Positions 45,405 to 57,644 are shown, numbered from the stretch's first letter. The stretch: DNA of 64,000 nucleotides from Hyposmocoma kahamanoa (GCF_003589595.1 NW_020654422.1:16377071-16441070), one strand, 5' to 3'. Notes: a model not told the origin generated them from the letters alone. Numbers and translations: made by a program.

Positions 45405-45935
45405 GACTATTTCCATCCTCTAAGAACCAACATACCGACCGTCTGATGACGTTTAGATTAACTCTTTTTCGTGTATCTGGCAATTCACGGTGTGCGTGTG
45501 TAAAGCTAACTTTTTTTACAATTATTTATTATCATAATACACTTTTTGGCTATACAGATGTTAAAGCCACATTTTTACCAACAATTCAAAGTTCGTATAT
45601 CGCTTCCGTGTATTATTTAGAACACAGACAAGCCTTAAAATTTTTTGTTCTTTTTATTATCTCTAAACAGCCTGCATCTCAAATAGCCCGTTTTACGGTA
45701 TACAAAATGTAGGAGATAAAGTCATAATTTGTTCCGGGTAAAACGTAAAGGGTACGATGAACCGCGAAAAGTTGGAGAAGGAAAATGATTTGTGCGTAAA
45801 CTCCAAACAAGCGGCAATCCCGCCTTATCAATTAATCTAGCCACTTTCTACCTTCCGTTTATTAAATTTCGGTGTTATAGTACTACTACTACTGTATCTC
45901 TACAGATACAGTCTAATATGTGCCTTGTAGTAATA
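45405..45935. other. No recognisable feature
   Basis: An 88-codon plus frame (45446-45712) directly follows M1 copy b; no domain recognised. Confidence 0.4.
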
Positions 45936-45938
45936 CAC

Positions 45939-46150
45939 ACATGCTCTCCCGACGCATGTATTCCCTTCCCTCTATAACATCGGGTCCTTCAAACGTAGTG
46001 TGAAGAAGCATTTGGCCAGACCGGCAAAATGATAGTGACGGAGTGAAAATATTTGTGTTTTCCATCCGTTACTCTCATCTCTGGACTGTATTAGCACTTT
46101 CCATCAGGCGCGGTGCAGTCATTTTGCCGAGTCGCAATAAAAAAAAATAT
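45939..46150 (+). mobile_element. LINE ORF2 C-terminus and 3' UTR (jockey-like), copy b
   Basis: Frame 'HALPTHVFPSLYNIGSFKRS', 'VKKHLARPAK' then stop at 46030, followed by the same 3' UTR as the minus-strand LINE at 22.1 kb (GTGACGGAGTGAAAATATTT, CTCTCATCTCTGGACTGTAT, AGGCGCGGTGCAGTCATTTT) and an A-rich end at 46136. The copy starts within the last ~30 codons. Confidence 0.9.
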
Positions 46151-46154
46151 AAAA

Positions 46155-48230
46155 AATACAACAAATAGTTTCTTGTTGAAATTTTTACTTTTGTACAAAA
46201 TTTTGTTATCTTTACGTGGCATAGTGGCATGAAATAAAAGAAACTGTATATTATTAAAAAAAAAAAGAAATTTAAAAGAATACATTTTACAAAAATTCTG
46301 TATATTTATTCTGACAGCATGGTAAAAATTTTACTGAGTGCTAAGGAGATTGGCAACTTTTTACCTGCGAGTATCTAAACTTATGCGTTGACGGAATAGC
46401 TACCACTCAGACGTAGTCATCGGAAGCTTATGCCAACTGGCATAAGGGAAAAGACACTAAGATAATATATAGCATTTGCTGGCGGTCTCATTCAATCTTT
46501 CTACCCAGTTTTCATGAATCGAAGGTTATACTATCAGATTTTTTGTTGTTGCGATTAGGTGTAACTGGGCTCCAGGATACTCGATATAAGACCTTCCTAT
46601 ATCAGAACGTTAGTTTGAATTAAAAAAAGGTTATGGTGCTGTCTAAGAGGTCGCGCATCCTACACATCGAAGACAGAAAGACCGGGAAGGCAATTCTGAA
46701 AGTTTTCCTGATTCTTAGTCCAGCTAATCGCACGGATACTGAAACTTGACGGGAGGAGTGGTTCTCGAAACGAGGTTTTTTGATTGGAGTGGTACGTATC
46801 AGATCGACACCAGTAAAGACAAGAAACCCGAATTTCCAGAGGTCTCGTACCTCTGGAAATTCGGAAATTCACCACAGGATGCGAATAGATTTAGGAATAT
46901 TTAACAATAAGCAGAAACAGTGATAAAATGGGGCCACGTGGAAGTTGATCTGGGAAAGACAGTTGGATATTTTGGTAAATTTAGCTATCATTTGTGAATA
47001 CCGGTATCAATTCGTCGAGAAAGGAGGCAGAAAGGGATTTTTGGGACGAAGTTAAGTAAGTAATAAATAATTAGGATTGGTAATATTAAGAAAATTTAAT
47101 TTGGTTTCGTAGTCTTCGACATATTCTCAATTTAGGCTAATATTTTGATATATGAGTACGAGCAAAAATTTATGTATACACTGTAGGTTATTTATTGCGG
47201 AGATGAGGCCAGACCTGAACTGAAATTTTTAGTGTTATATGGTTATATAACATTATTTATTCGTTACGTAAAGCAGCAATTTTATATAGTAGACGAATTT
47301 AAACGCCCAATTGCAAGTACAATAGCTGAAAATATTCTATCGACAATCACTGAGTTGTTGAAAGAATAATTGGACTCTTTGTTCGTGTCGGAACTGGACA
47401 AACTCATCGATGTGAAACGTTGACTAAATTAATCGGTAGCAGATATTTCAGTGAGTAAGTAATAAATGTAAAAATAACGTACACGTAAATTGTTGTAAGC
47501 TACTAATAGCATTTTTTTTGCTTCGTAACTTAAACATATCCTTTTCATGAATATTGCAGAAATCACCTTATAGGATTAGTTATAGTTAAATGTTTTTTTT
47601 ATTTCATAATTGTAAATGACTGTTTGGTCCTCAATAAAAGGAAAAAACACCTAGTTTTATACATTTAAGTATAAAAACAAACAAAAAATACTATTTTGTG
47701 GCTTACAGCAACTAACGTGTGAGACATCGGTTTTATATGTACCTACAGTACTAAATATCACAGAAGAACAAACAAAAAATGTTTAATTTTTAGACTTTAT
47801 GAAATGTTTTTATTTAAAGGTTTTTATTCACTCTGTCTGTGCCACGCCTATCTCAAAAATATTAAATCTTTTTCACGAGGGCGCTCCAATCTGGCAGGTT
47901 GTTGTTTTAAATGGTCGCTGAATATTAAAATGGCAACACAAAGCGTTTTACCCATCAACCTTATTGCTGTTTGCCACTCTGCCCGACGCCAATTTGCTTG
48001 TTGCTTGCACTGTTTTCATTTAATTTTAACTTTTTTAACTTCGATTTGTCAGTGTCTTTAGCCTTGTCTACTTTTTATCAATAAGCTGATTAGACATGAA
48101 GCGTCATTTAGATAAAAAAAGTATGAGAAGTTACGCTATATTTTAATACTACAAATATCGTATATATGTTATCGTTGGTCAGTTTATTGATAAGAACGTG
48201 TTGAAAGATGTTTTAGAGAAGAACTTTTTT
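46155..48230. other. No recognisable feature except a hairpin
   Basis: Two kilobases with no match elsewhere in the window and no coding-like frame above about 85 codons. The only structured item is the hairpin at 46828-46864. Confidence 0.45.
46828..46864. repeat. Perfect 16-bp inverted repeat, 5-nt loop
   Basis: CCGAATTTCCAGAGGT (46828-46843) is complementary to 46849-46864 around CTCGT. Confidence 0.95.
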
Positions 48231-48234
48231 TAAT

Positions 48235-48358
48235 CTGAATAAAATTAAGGAGCTTTACCAAGTGTACGCAAATGGTAATGTCGCTCCGTAATGCTAATTA
48301 ATTTATATATCTAGCCTAGATTAAGACTGTCTAAAAATATTTTGTACAGTATCTTGAC
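48235..48358 (-). repeat. Dispersed repeat R3, copy b
   Basis: Inverse of 15991-16110: TTAAGGAGCTTTACCAAGTG, AATGGTAATGTCGCTCCGTA, ATGCTAATTAATTTATATAT, CTAGCCTAGATT, TATTTTGTACAGTATC. Confidence 0.75.
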
Positions 48359-48559
48359 TTCGTTCGACGAAGGAACGGCCAGTATACTGTAACACCACCC
48401 AGTCTGTCGAATGTTGACCGCACTGCTCAAGTGTGTCCTGAGTCTCTTGGTCCGAACACATTCCATCAAAACGCGGCAAACGTCTTTAACGAACGTCGCT
48501 ATTGCTACAATATGGAGTTGGTGTAATGCTCATCAAAAAGGTAAGCTTCGTTGAAGGAA

Positions 48560-48730
48560 TGTGCCTACAGCGCAGCCTTAGAGCCGTTATAACAGTAAGT
48601 CTATTCAGCGTACAGTTATCAATCTATGGAACTTCCAGCTCAGGTTGAATTGTTTTGAACCAGATACTTTTTTCTTCAGATCTCTCATCAAAATATTCTT
48701 ATTAATTTTATACAAACAACCTGTGTCATA
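48560..48730 (+). mobile_element. Possible LINE ORF C-terminal relic
   Basis: Frame 'QRTVINLWNFQLRLNCFEPD', 'TFFFRSLIKIFLLILYKQP' then stop follows the pattern V+N+WN.L......PDTFF.RL+K+L seen in LINE ends. It is short and not shared with any other copy here. Confidence 0.4.
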
Positions 48731-48734
48731 GGGC

Positions 48735-51700
48735 AAAATGGATATCCTGTCGCCAGTAAGAAGAACTTTGTAATAAAACATTCTTATAAATGATATTAGA
48801 CAAGTAGCCTATGCCTTTTCGTAATTTATCCATTTGGTCAGTGTATTAATATTTCCCTGACGCAGCTTGAGCGAGGACAGGTTGTGGAGGCTGGCAGCGC
48901 AACCTTGGCCAGATGGTGCTAACCTTTTGACCTTTAACGTACGGAGTCACCCGCGCTAATGGAACACTACAGAAATGGAAATATCTTTGTTGTTATATGT
49001 GAGGATGCCATTGTAAATACCACAAAGGGCGTGTCAGATATTTACTGGTATTTAGGTACAAAGTCTAAGTATGTTTCATGGTTTTAAATATTTCACAGGT
49101 ATTGTTTGCAAGGGTGTGTTTACTTTGGTCTGTTGTACGTAAAAAAATTGATTTATAAATAGGAATTTTCGTCGTATTTAAGGCTTTTGAAGGATTTCAA
49201 AGAGCAGCAGTAAAACGGAATGATTCCATTCCTGTCAGCGTCCTATTCACCGTCGGTCTTTGATCTACGATAACGACGTTTCTATCTCCTCTAGAGATGC
49301 TATTTCACTTTGCTGTGACCTTTACTGGGTCTTTAGGAGCGGATGGCAATCCCCGAGGAGGCTCCGCTCCGCTCGGTTTATGGCGACGACCCTAACAAGA
49401 TTTCCGGCGCTCGTTACGTCAATTTATTACACCCTTAGAAGGGATTTATACTTTTTTGCGGTAGTTTTGGTCACTAACGCTGTCGAGGACACGCGCGGGA
49501 TGCGTGGCTATAATACGAGATCGGGTCGTTTTGCTTGTCACAGATCGCTATTATGAGAGCGTGTATAACTAGAATTAAAGGCGAAGAGCCTTGTTCAGGT
49601 TAGGGTACTGAATAAATTATCAGACCCTTGTGAAGCGTTTAACATTCACAGAGTCTGGGTCGAGCGTAGGTACCTTAATTTTCTTGTATCGTAACCACGC
49701 AGAGAAAGGTTTGTGCCTGATCTTAATACCCTTAAGCCATTGAGTACAAAGTGACAACAATGTTTAGTGACTCAAGCTTAGGGACTTATTTTTGTCGTAT
49801 ATAAAAATCCACTTGTAGCGTAAAAAACAAAAGGTAGTGTAAAATATGATCATTCCACTATCGAGTAGGAATTACAACTTGCAGGAAAAAACCGCGGACG
49901 ATTGCGAACCTACGGAAAAATGGCGTGCATATAAAGCACACAGGAAAAGTTTTTCAGCTCGTTTTGAGATTTGGCGACGAGCCAGACAGCGATTCTGTTC
50001 GATGTTATTCTATTTTGGTGAAAACGAAGCATGGTTACTTTGATTTATTTTGTTATAGCAAACTATATGGCAATGTTGAGTTTGTTCCGTGTAACATTTT
50101 TGACACATGTAAAAATAGTAAAGGTCTATTTAGCACCACACGATACGATATAAGTAAGTGTACTGCAGCGGTTAGTCCTGATCATATTATAGCTGCTGTG
50201 AAATGCAGACAACGGCAAATATATCTCAATTTCCTATTCACTCTCCCCTGCCACCCGCAGCACAATCCCGGCAGGTGTCAGTATTGTTTACGACCGCGTT
50301 GTGTAGCGTCGTAGTTCTTTGTACGCGCATTGTTGCATACAAACTCATACAATAAATATATTGTAGGATCGTGCAGCGCAGTACAAATATGAATAGATAA
50401 CAGAGTAAAAACAATAAAGGCAACGTTTGTTTTCTTAGTTAGCTCTTAGTGATGCACTCCTCAAATCTACTTTTACTTTAAAGTAAATGCTATCAACGTA
50501 AATAATGCAATGTATTTAAATTAATTTTGTAATTAATGTAACTTTTAAGCACGTTTATTTTGAAGTAATGTAACATAGTTTGCTTTGTTTATATTTTTAT
50601 GAATTGCTGCAAAAATGTAACTTGACCAACATTTTTACTTACTACAGGTAACTTATTAGGTACTTTGAATTCCCCACCACGTATTTAGGGAGCAACATTA
50701 GCCACACCTGTAGCATGAAGATCTATATCTTCGTACGTAGCCACCTGTAGGTTACCTTATTCCATGCTTAATAATTTAGGCATACTGTATATCCACCACA
50801 TCGTTCAAATATTATGCTTTCCAAAAAAAATGTAGCCTTTCATCGTTTCGTTCCAGAGTTATCCATTTTAATTATATCGTACTCCTATAAGTTGCAGGAT
50901 ACCATAGACAAATAATGTGCTTGTTACTTCATGATATACTAATATTACTCATATTACGAGTACACCAACTGAGTACAGAATACGGCAGTGCTAAAAGCCC
51001 CGAGAGACAATTGTTCGGGATGATGACACCACCACTTATTTATTTTGGTTGCTGCCGGGAGTACAATTCGCAGATTTACAAGCGCGCTGGACATAGAATA
51101 CGTAAGGGACTTTTGTGTTGTTTTATCCTTATTTGATAGCGTGCTCTCACAATAAAGTGCTATATTAGAGCAGTGAATGTTGTTTGGTGATAGTCCAAAC
51201 AGAGCTTAATAACAGTTCGATATTTCTATGAAAAGTGTTAGTAACGCTTACCATAACTTTTTTTAATATATGTTACGTAAGCATGAGGCGAATAAAGAAA
51301 AAGAAAGAGAGAAACAAAATATATTTATTTGTTTACCACAATGAAAACAAAAACGATGCAAAGCAGAAGGAAAACATAATTAAAACATTCGACGTAATAC
51401 ACAAGTAAATAATTACGAAACAAAAACACAAACAAAACATAAATATACATGTATAAAAATGAATATACCAATACGTACAATAATAGAATTGCTAACAATA
51501 TATGTTGCTGGATTTAGTTATGTAACCTGACACGTGATAAGAGTGACATGAGTAATAATACAATTAATGAAAAAATGATAAGTTTATTATTCTCACAAAG
51601 CTTATTTATAATTAAAATACAGACTTTTGTTACAGATGCACTTTGTGAGAGTCCCGTGTCCGTACTATGGGTATTATCCCTACGTGACTAAGCAGCAAAT

Positions 51701-52445
51701 TACGGCAAAAAGACTTTTCAAGGCGCGCGACAAAGTCTGTGAGAAGAACGAGGTTTACCCAGCACCACGTATTAGGATGCAGTAGGACCGCAGAACACTT
51801 CTTCCTAGCGAATTAGTGACATAGTCAGAACTCTATGTCACCAGTCCAATATTTGGCTACTCGTATTGCATTGTGTGCATATTGGCAAATAAAATTAGAC
51901 CGTGGGCTGGATATGGCTCTGGTCTGCGGTCCAGGAATTCTATAGTATACGTTTTTGCGTTGTTAAAGATAAAGAATTTGTTTTTAAAATAACAATGGCG
52001 ATTTTCCATACAAACATTTGTTGACCTATTTTTTTTTTTGCGTCTGCGTATGTAAAATATGTAGAAGTATAGTGTATAAATGCATTTCCAATCTATGTTA
52101 AATACAAGACATGTAAAGGACTAATTATTACAAATAGATTCAATAACACATGGCAACACTAGAAGGTAGCAATCGGCCAAAATACTTAAAGTTAAGCCAT
52201 AATTAAAAAACCTAGTAATTTCTTGCATACTAATTATGCATTTAAAAATATGATTTCCAGACTAACCAAGAAATACCTAACGAAATTATTTTATTCAAAT
52301 TTGACTTGATGACATTTTGAAGTCGTTATAGAATTGTTTCCACAATTATTTCGCCATTGTTCTTTACAATTATTTGAAATATATCGTAAAGAATTAGGTC
52401 CCATACATTCGAACATAGATTAATGTTTTTCTTCATAGGTATCAC
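48735..52445. other. Unassigned 3.7-kb stretch with unexplained open frames
   Basis: Two zones stand out. 49260-49556 (98 codons, GC-richer than flanks) includes 'GWQSPRRLRSARFMATTLTR' and 'NAVEDTRGMRGYNTRS'. 49846-50043 and the overlapping 49925-50314 (129 codons) include 'LVLRFGDEPDSDSVRCYSIL' and 'VSPDHIIAAVKCRQRQIYLN'. They look more protein-like than neighbouring chance frames, but I recognise no family and see no promoter or splice pattern. Confidence 0.35.
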
Positions 52446-52448
52446 ATA

Positions 52449-52682
52449 TTGTCTTTCAGTTCCAGTAAACCTGATATATACGAAATTATAATGTACGTTA
52501 GAAATAGTCTTTCTTCATTTAGTACTGTAAAAGTTTCTGGCATCCCTCTCCGCCGTACCGGTCATTTGAGAACAGTCCCCCGACGCATGGCACTTGCAGA
52601 GAAAAACCCACGTGTCATCGGACCTATGTACTATGAGCGTTTAGCCGCTACTCTCAATCAATTAAATTTCAATCAGAAATTC
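52449..52682 (+). other. Unclassified protein-like open frame abutting MITE M1
   Basis: The frame runs from 52449 into M1 copy c and includes 'TGHLRTVPRRMALAEKNPRV' and 'IGPMYYERLAATLNQLNFNQ'. The composition (paired RR, acidic/basic mix, no AT-codon bias) looks coding. A CTTTCAG acceptor-like site precedes it at 52452-52458. It may be an exon relic or transposase fragment; unknown. Confidence 0.35.
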
Positions 52683-52859
52683 AGGGTCGTATTTCAGAAC
52701 TCTACTCAACACTCAAGTCAGGACTTGAGTATTGCAGTGAGCTCTGAAAATCATACTTAAGTCCTAGCCGTTAGGGTCGTATTTCCAGAGCTTGAAATCA
52801 TACTCAAGTCTGCTCAAATCCTGACTTGAGCATTGAGTAGAGTTTTGGAATACGACCCT
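52683..52859. mobile_element. MITE M1, copy c
   Basis: AGGGTCGTATTTCAGAACTC at the left and TAGAGTTTTGGAATACGACC CT at the right, with interior GCCGTTAGGGTCGTATTTCC AGAG. Flanking dinucleotides (TC, CA) have drifted from TA. It cuts off the open frame at 52449. Confidence 0.9.
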
Positions 52860-53255
52860 CAGACTTGAACCGTCTGACGAAACATTTATGCGCCGACTGA
52901 ACGACCTTTTCTTGAAGAATCCTTTATACTCTTTCTTCTTTATGGACCTAAAATTGTAACGATATTGAGTTACGGCATTGACATACTCTTGTATAATTGT
53001 TATTAACTTATGACGATCCTTGAAGGAGAATGATATTTGATATTTAATTTAATCATAACAATATTATTAATTTATTATTAATTTTCTAATTATTGTGTAT
53101 TTTTCTTATAATTTTCATTTTTGTCTGACCTTCTCAATACAATTTCTTGTACTTTGACATGGACTGCAATTTATACTTCAGAAATAATGAATGAAATCTG
53201 AAAATGAATCTGAAAGGCTGGCGAAGTCCCGTCATACTTTTTGTTTAAGATAGAA

Positions 53256-53396
53256 AGTGACGGAATGAACAAGTTGTGCGCCTGGTGGTAAGTAACCCGA
53301 CTGTCACTCAGTACTTTAAATCGCAAAGATCTATCTACATAGGTAAGGTGGCAGTACTTCTCTGGACGAACTCTTTTACAAGGAGCTCTATTGCTA
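53256..53396 (-). mobile_element. SINE-A copy 16 (internally deleted)
   Basis: GAAAGTGACGGAATGAACAA, GTTGTGCGCCTGGTGGTAAG at the 3' side joins directly after GCAAAGATCTATCTAC to ATAGGTAAGGTGGCAGTACT and the 5' end GAGCTCTATTGCTAATAAAA. The whole middle (~130 bp), including the small hairpin, is gone. Confidence 0.88.
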
Positions 53397-53454
53397 ATAA
53401 AATATTTATGTGCAGCGAAGTAGCACAGCGTCGTGGTTCGTGTAAATGAAAAAA

Positions 53455-53657
53455 TAACAATAACGCGCACACACTCATTGCCCCGTACTCGGTAAACCTT
53501 GTATCGCGTGTGCCATGGATACACACATAGACCCAAGCCAAATTACACCCAAAGTCATGAGAGATAAATAAATGTAGGCCTTACAAATATTTTTCCCGAA
53601 TCGAACCCGAGACGTCTGCATGGTAGTCCAGCATGGTAACCGTTCGGCCACGGAGGC
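53455..53657 (-). mobile_element. SINE-B copy 2 (tRNA-derived)
   Basis: Minus strand: GCCTCCGTGGCCGAACGGTT (A box), GGGTTCGATTCGGG (B box), AAATATTTGTAAGGCCTACA, TTTATTTATCTCTCATGACT, TTGGGTGTAATTTGGCTTGG, down to GAGTGTGTGCGCGTTATTGT. Nearly the full unit, lying directly next to the SINE-A at 53.3 kb. Confidence 0.9.
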
Positions 53658-53659
53658 GG

Positions 53660-54095
53660 TTAATAAAATATCTTCAAAGAATTATAATATTTGTATGAAA
53701 AAAAAAACAAAAGAAAAAAATAATCTCGAGTCCACGAAGATGGAAACGTTTCCCTTTGAACAGCTAAGCTTGTTCTTTGGTGGAAGGAGCTGCCAACTTT
53801 CTGGAGTTTCCACAAGGGATGTGCAAGTATTTAGTTACGGAAGTGGTACTATGATGCCAGGTATGACATTTCAGTAGACTGTGGATTAATTTAGAAATTT
53901 CAAGTCTGTAATTCAAATGCAATGACAACTTATTAAAGTAATCTGTTGCTTTAATTTTCATACATAAGAGTCAATTTCCATTTAGTATCAAAAATAGAAT
54001 GAAACTGTTTTAAACTATAAGCTTTACAATGGCTTTAATTCATAGTTTGTAAATAAAATGGTATCTTATATGTAATAGAATGGTTACCATGCTAG
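53660..54095. other. No recognisable feature
   Basis: AT-rich spacer between two SINE-B copies in opposite orientation. A frame at 53620-53877 reads out of SINE-B and is not a gene. Confidence 0.45.
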
Positions 54096-54100
54096 AAACT

Positions 54101-54285
54101 GCCTCTGTGGCCGAACGGTTACCATGCTGGACAACCACACAGAGGTCCTAGGTTCGATTCTCGGGCTGAGAGAAATATTTGTATGTACATTTATTTCTCT
54201 CGTGAGTTTGGGTGTCATTTGTGGTTGTTTAAGTGTGTGTCCATGCTACCCGCGACACAAGGTTTCCCTAATGCGGAGCTTTGAG
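54101..54285 (+). mobile_element. SINE-B copy 3 (tRNA-derived)
   Basis: GCCTCTGTGGCCGAACGGTT, GAGGTCCTAGGTTCGATTCT, TATTTCTCTCGTGAGTTTGG, GTGTCATTTGTGGTTG, ACCCGCGACACAAGGTTTCC, CTAATGCGGAGC, ending GAGTGCAAATAAAAG. B box GGTTCGATTCT carries one change. A short extra TGGTTACCATGCTAGAAACT upstream resembles part of the head. Confidence 0.9.
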
Positions 54286-54310
54286 TGCAAATAAAAGTGG
54301 TATAATAGTT

Positions 54311-54400
54311 TTGACGACCGCGATGGCTCAACATTTTTTAATTCCCGGTAGGTACTCATAGTACAGGCAATTTCTTAGTTTGGTACGAGGTAATTGCAGT
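54311..54400 (+). mobile_element. SINE-D copy b (head plus tail, centre deleted)
   Basis: GACGACCGCGATGGCTCAAC (tRNA-like head) is joined to AATTCCCGGTAGGTACTCAT, AGTACAGGCAATTTCTTAGT, the same tail as at 9.6 kb. The segment from the B box onward is missing. Confidence 0.55.
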
Positions 54401-54429
54401 GGTTTCTGTGGTTTCTGATTGGGCGAATA

Positions 54430-55000
54430 TTTATCTGTTTTTTGTTTAACACAATTCTTCGTCTAATAATGTATATTATTATGGAATAGTTTCACTACAC
54501 ATGTTTTGTTATAAAATCGATTAATTTGGTCAAAGAATAACTTGGTTATTATTAGTGAGGAACATTCCTACCAAGCTTTTAAAATGAATATTAAAAATAC
54601 ATGATACAGTTTTCATGACGGTGAAATGAGACTACGGAACTACAATTTTTCAAACATATCTGTGTCTAGTGAGGGTATGGACATGAATTATAATGAATAT
54701 TATTATCCAAAATATAAGGAAAAACAAACAATATCCTTTGAAAGGGACAATAGTAAGGATAAAAGAATCACAGCCCGTGTCCCGATGATTCAATTTGCGA
54801 AGGATCAAGCCTCGTAAAGTCAACAAAGTGGCACACTAGACTTTTTGTTAGGTTTAGATAATCCTTTGCCGTACTATTCCTGGTTACATCCACTCCATAT
54901 TTTCCTATGGGGATCGTTCAAACAGATTAAGGGATAAAAGAATTCAAGAGATGGACGGTTGATGCTCTACTTTTATATAATATAAACTTTTTTATTCAGT
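54430..55000. other. No recognisable feature
   Basis: A 63-codon plus frame at 54626-54817 is rich in Lys, Asp and Tyr but unrecognised. Confidence 0.4.
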
Positions 55001-55002
55001 CC

Positions 55003-55266
55003 AAGTCACGAGACGAACAAGTCGTGCGCCTGGTGGTAAACGACATGACTGTCCATGACAGTTGCAATGGCAGTTATAGCATTAAATCGTAACGATCTGA
55101 GAGGCCCTGCCACTGCGCCGGTCACCCTGAGAAATTTAATTTCACCAGCACCTTTACCCTTCAAAACTGGAACGCAGTTAACGCTCACGTTACTGGTTAG
55201 CGGCAGAAACAAGTAAGGTGACAGTACATCTCTGGACGAACTCTTTCATAATGAGGTCTACTGCTA
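55003..55266 (-). mobile_element. SINE-A copy 17 (near full length)
   Basis: TTTTTTATTCAGTCCAAGTC at the tail side, ACGAGACGAACAAGTCGTGC, GCCTGGTGGTAAACGAC, then TTCACCAGCACC, GAACGCAGTTAACGCTCACG (small hairpin GTTAACGCTCACGTTAC altered on both arms) and the 5' end AATGAGGTCTACTGCTAC. Confidence 0.92.
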
Positions 55267-55269
55267 CAT

Positions 55270-56710
55270 GCTTAGTAGTAACAGGCTTAATTGTTTGCCC
55301 AGCGTTGATTTTGCTCCTAATTACATAATGGCATCCTTTCTATACTCAGTATTATGAATGTGTGACTTTACTCCATATCATAAAGTCTAACGCCTACTTC
55401 AAAAGTATTTTTATGTCAACAAATCAACCAGCCAATGTAACAAATTTGTGATAAAAATATTATCGAATTTCTTACTTGTTAAATTCTATTCCATATGCGA
55501 TACCAAATAATCGCTTCATGGGTTTGCAATTAAGTGTGGTTATGACAACTTGTATAGTTATAAAAAAAGTAAAGTAGCTCCTAGAAAGTAATACAATAGG
55601 GCCACAGACGTCGTCGCATTATTACACGTTAGACCCACATAGAACATCGACACTACGCACTGTGGTTTACCGGCAGCGGCGAAAAATAGTAAAACATAAG
55701 CATGTTTGGTGTAGCACTCGTAGATATACGAAAAATGTAACACCCAGTCCACATACGATTAAGCCTTGCGGCGGCGCGACACGCTGTGACACCGTGTGTG
55801 ATTCTTCAGAGATATTGACCGAAATTAAGCATATTGGTCATATCTCTGCAACATCCAACCAGCCAATATCAAGCAAACAACTTTAAGCGAAAGGTATGAA
55901 GAAAATTATAAAGAAAATGAGAAAATTTTCCTGATTCGCAAATTTACTTAATAACAGCACGGGTTTTGTAGTTTTATTAAAATATTTATACTATAATGTA
56001 AACGTAATATAATATTTCTCGAGCCGGATTACGTATCGCTAAACAGTATATTACCCGAATATACAGCCCAAAAATACGCTCGTCTCCTTACATATGCTGT
56101 CTGTTATATTTTGATAATTCACGGTGTAATTATTGGTAAACAGTAATTTTGTTTAAGGATATTGCGCATGAAAATCAATATTTTAATTGTGTTGAAAATA
56201 ATAGAGAGATAACATTACATGTTTCGCGTATATACGCATACATTGTTGAAAATTCATAGATGGCGTTACAGGCTACAAAAAACTTTTCCTAAAATTTAAA
56301 AGGGTTGCTTCAGTATGCTTAGGTAGGACACAATTTTATGTTCATAATTTTTACACAAAGCTTAAAGCTTAAAAATTTAAACAAGGGTTACGTTTGTCCA
56401 CAATCTCATAGGATACGTGAACAGGTACAGCCTCGCCCAGAATGTGAACTCCGACTTATGTACCCAATTTGTTTTGCAGACTTTATCTCGCAGACGGCTC
56501 AAATGTGCCAGTGGTGTAAGAAAAAAATATTTTTATGCTTCTTTATTATCACACGATTATTTGCAGCTATGTGTTACCTAATTATGTATTAGTCAATGGT
56601 CTCCATCTATTGACTAATATATAAATAATTAAAATTGAGTTACAGGTGTCGGAGTTATAAGTGACATAAAACGTACACGAACGCCGACAAACTTTTATAG
56701 AGTTTGGGAA
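55270..56710. other. No recognisable feature
   Basis: AT-rich. A short inverted repeat ATTAGTCAAT / ATTGACTAAT lies at 56590-56620. Frames at 55662-55886 and 56338-56592 lack domains. Confidence 0.45.
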
Positions 56711-56714
56711 GAAT

Positions 56715-57180
56715 TCGCACCCTTGGTATAATAAGGCAATATCTGTAAAATGACAATTTTTCAGGACAGACGTTTAAACTGCGGTATTTCAACACGAGCC
56801 TAGATTTTAGGAGGTGACGGGTGTGTGGGGTGGGGTCGCTCCTTGCTTCCCGCAATTCGCGCGCTGTAAATTAATATGAATAGTAAGAAAAATTTGCCCA
56901 ATTTGCAATTTTCGGGATAAACGTGAATTCAATACGTAATAGGACCTCAATTGAAAACCAAAATTTAACATGTTCTTTGTAGTATTAAAGAGAAATATCT
57001 CCTGTATATATATATATATTTAAATTAAGTACAAAGTTAAATATTTTATTTTTAAATAATTCGTTATGGATTTTTATTTTAACCTGTTTTCAGGTTTTTA
57101 TATGATCGGATAATGTACATCCTATGTAACACATTAGCACATTCTTTAGATAATATTCTTAGGTATATCGTATATTTTTA
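56715..57180. repeat. Dispersed repeat R6, copy b, with an M3-like left end
   Basis: Starts TCGCACCCTTGGTATAATAA GGC, resembling the M3 terminus at 58068. From 56785 GAGCCTAGATTTTAGGAGGT, TTCGCGCGCTGT to 57175 (GTAACACATTAGCACATTCT, TTAGATAATATTCTTAGGTA) it parallels 25153-25885. No matching right terminal repeat was found. A (TA)n tract sits at 57005-57019. Confidence 0.6.
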
Positions 57181-57211
57181 TGTAAAACCGTTATTTAATA
57201 GTAAATAATTT

Positions 57212-57472
57212 TGTAGAACTCCTTGTGAAAGATTTCGTCCAGGAAAGTACTGCCTCCTGGCAGTAATGTGAGCATTACTGCGTTCCGGTTTCGAAGGGTA
57301 AGGGTGCTGGTGGAATTACCGACACATGGGACTTGTCAACTTATGTCTCAGGGCGACGGGCGCAGTAGCAGTGCCTCTAAGATCTAGACGATACTGCGAC
57401 TGTTATGGACAGGCGTGTTGTTTCTTATCAGGCGCACGACTTGTTTGTCCCGTTACTTAGTGTTATTAAAAA
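57212..57472 (+). mobile_element. SINE-A copy 18 (full length)
   Basis: TTTTGTAGAACTCCTTGTGA, AAGATTTCGTCCAGGAAAGT, GGCAGTAATGTGAGCATTAC TGCG (perfect small hairpin), GGTTTCGAAGGGTAAGGG, CTCAGGGCGACGGGCGCAGT and the 3' end CCGTTACTTAGTGTTATTAA AAAAG. The hairpin-2 loop is shortened (AAGATCTAGACGATACTGCG). Confidence 0.94.
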
Positions 57473-57644
57473 AGAACTAAAGCATTTGATCTAGCAAAAC
57501 ATCCCATCCCGCGTCTCCTCCAGTGACGCTTTAGAAATTTTACGATGGAAATAAGTCGACATTTTATTATGCTTAAAAGGGAGAGTTGTAATATTTCACA
57601 TTTTGATAATTTGTCTCATATAAATAATTAGTTCGTTTCATTTT

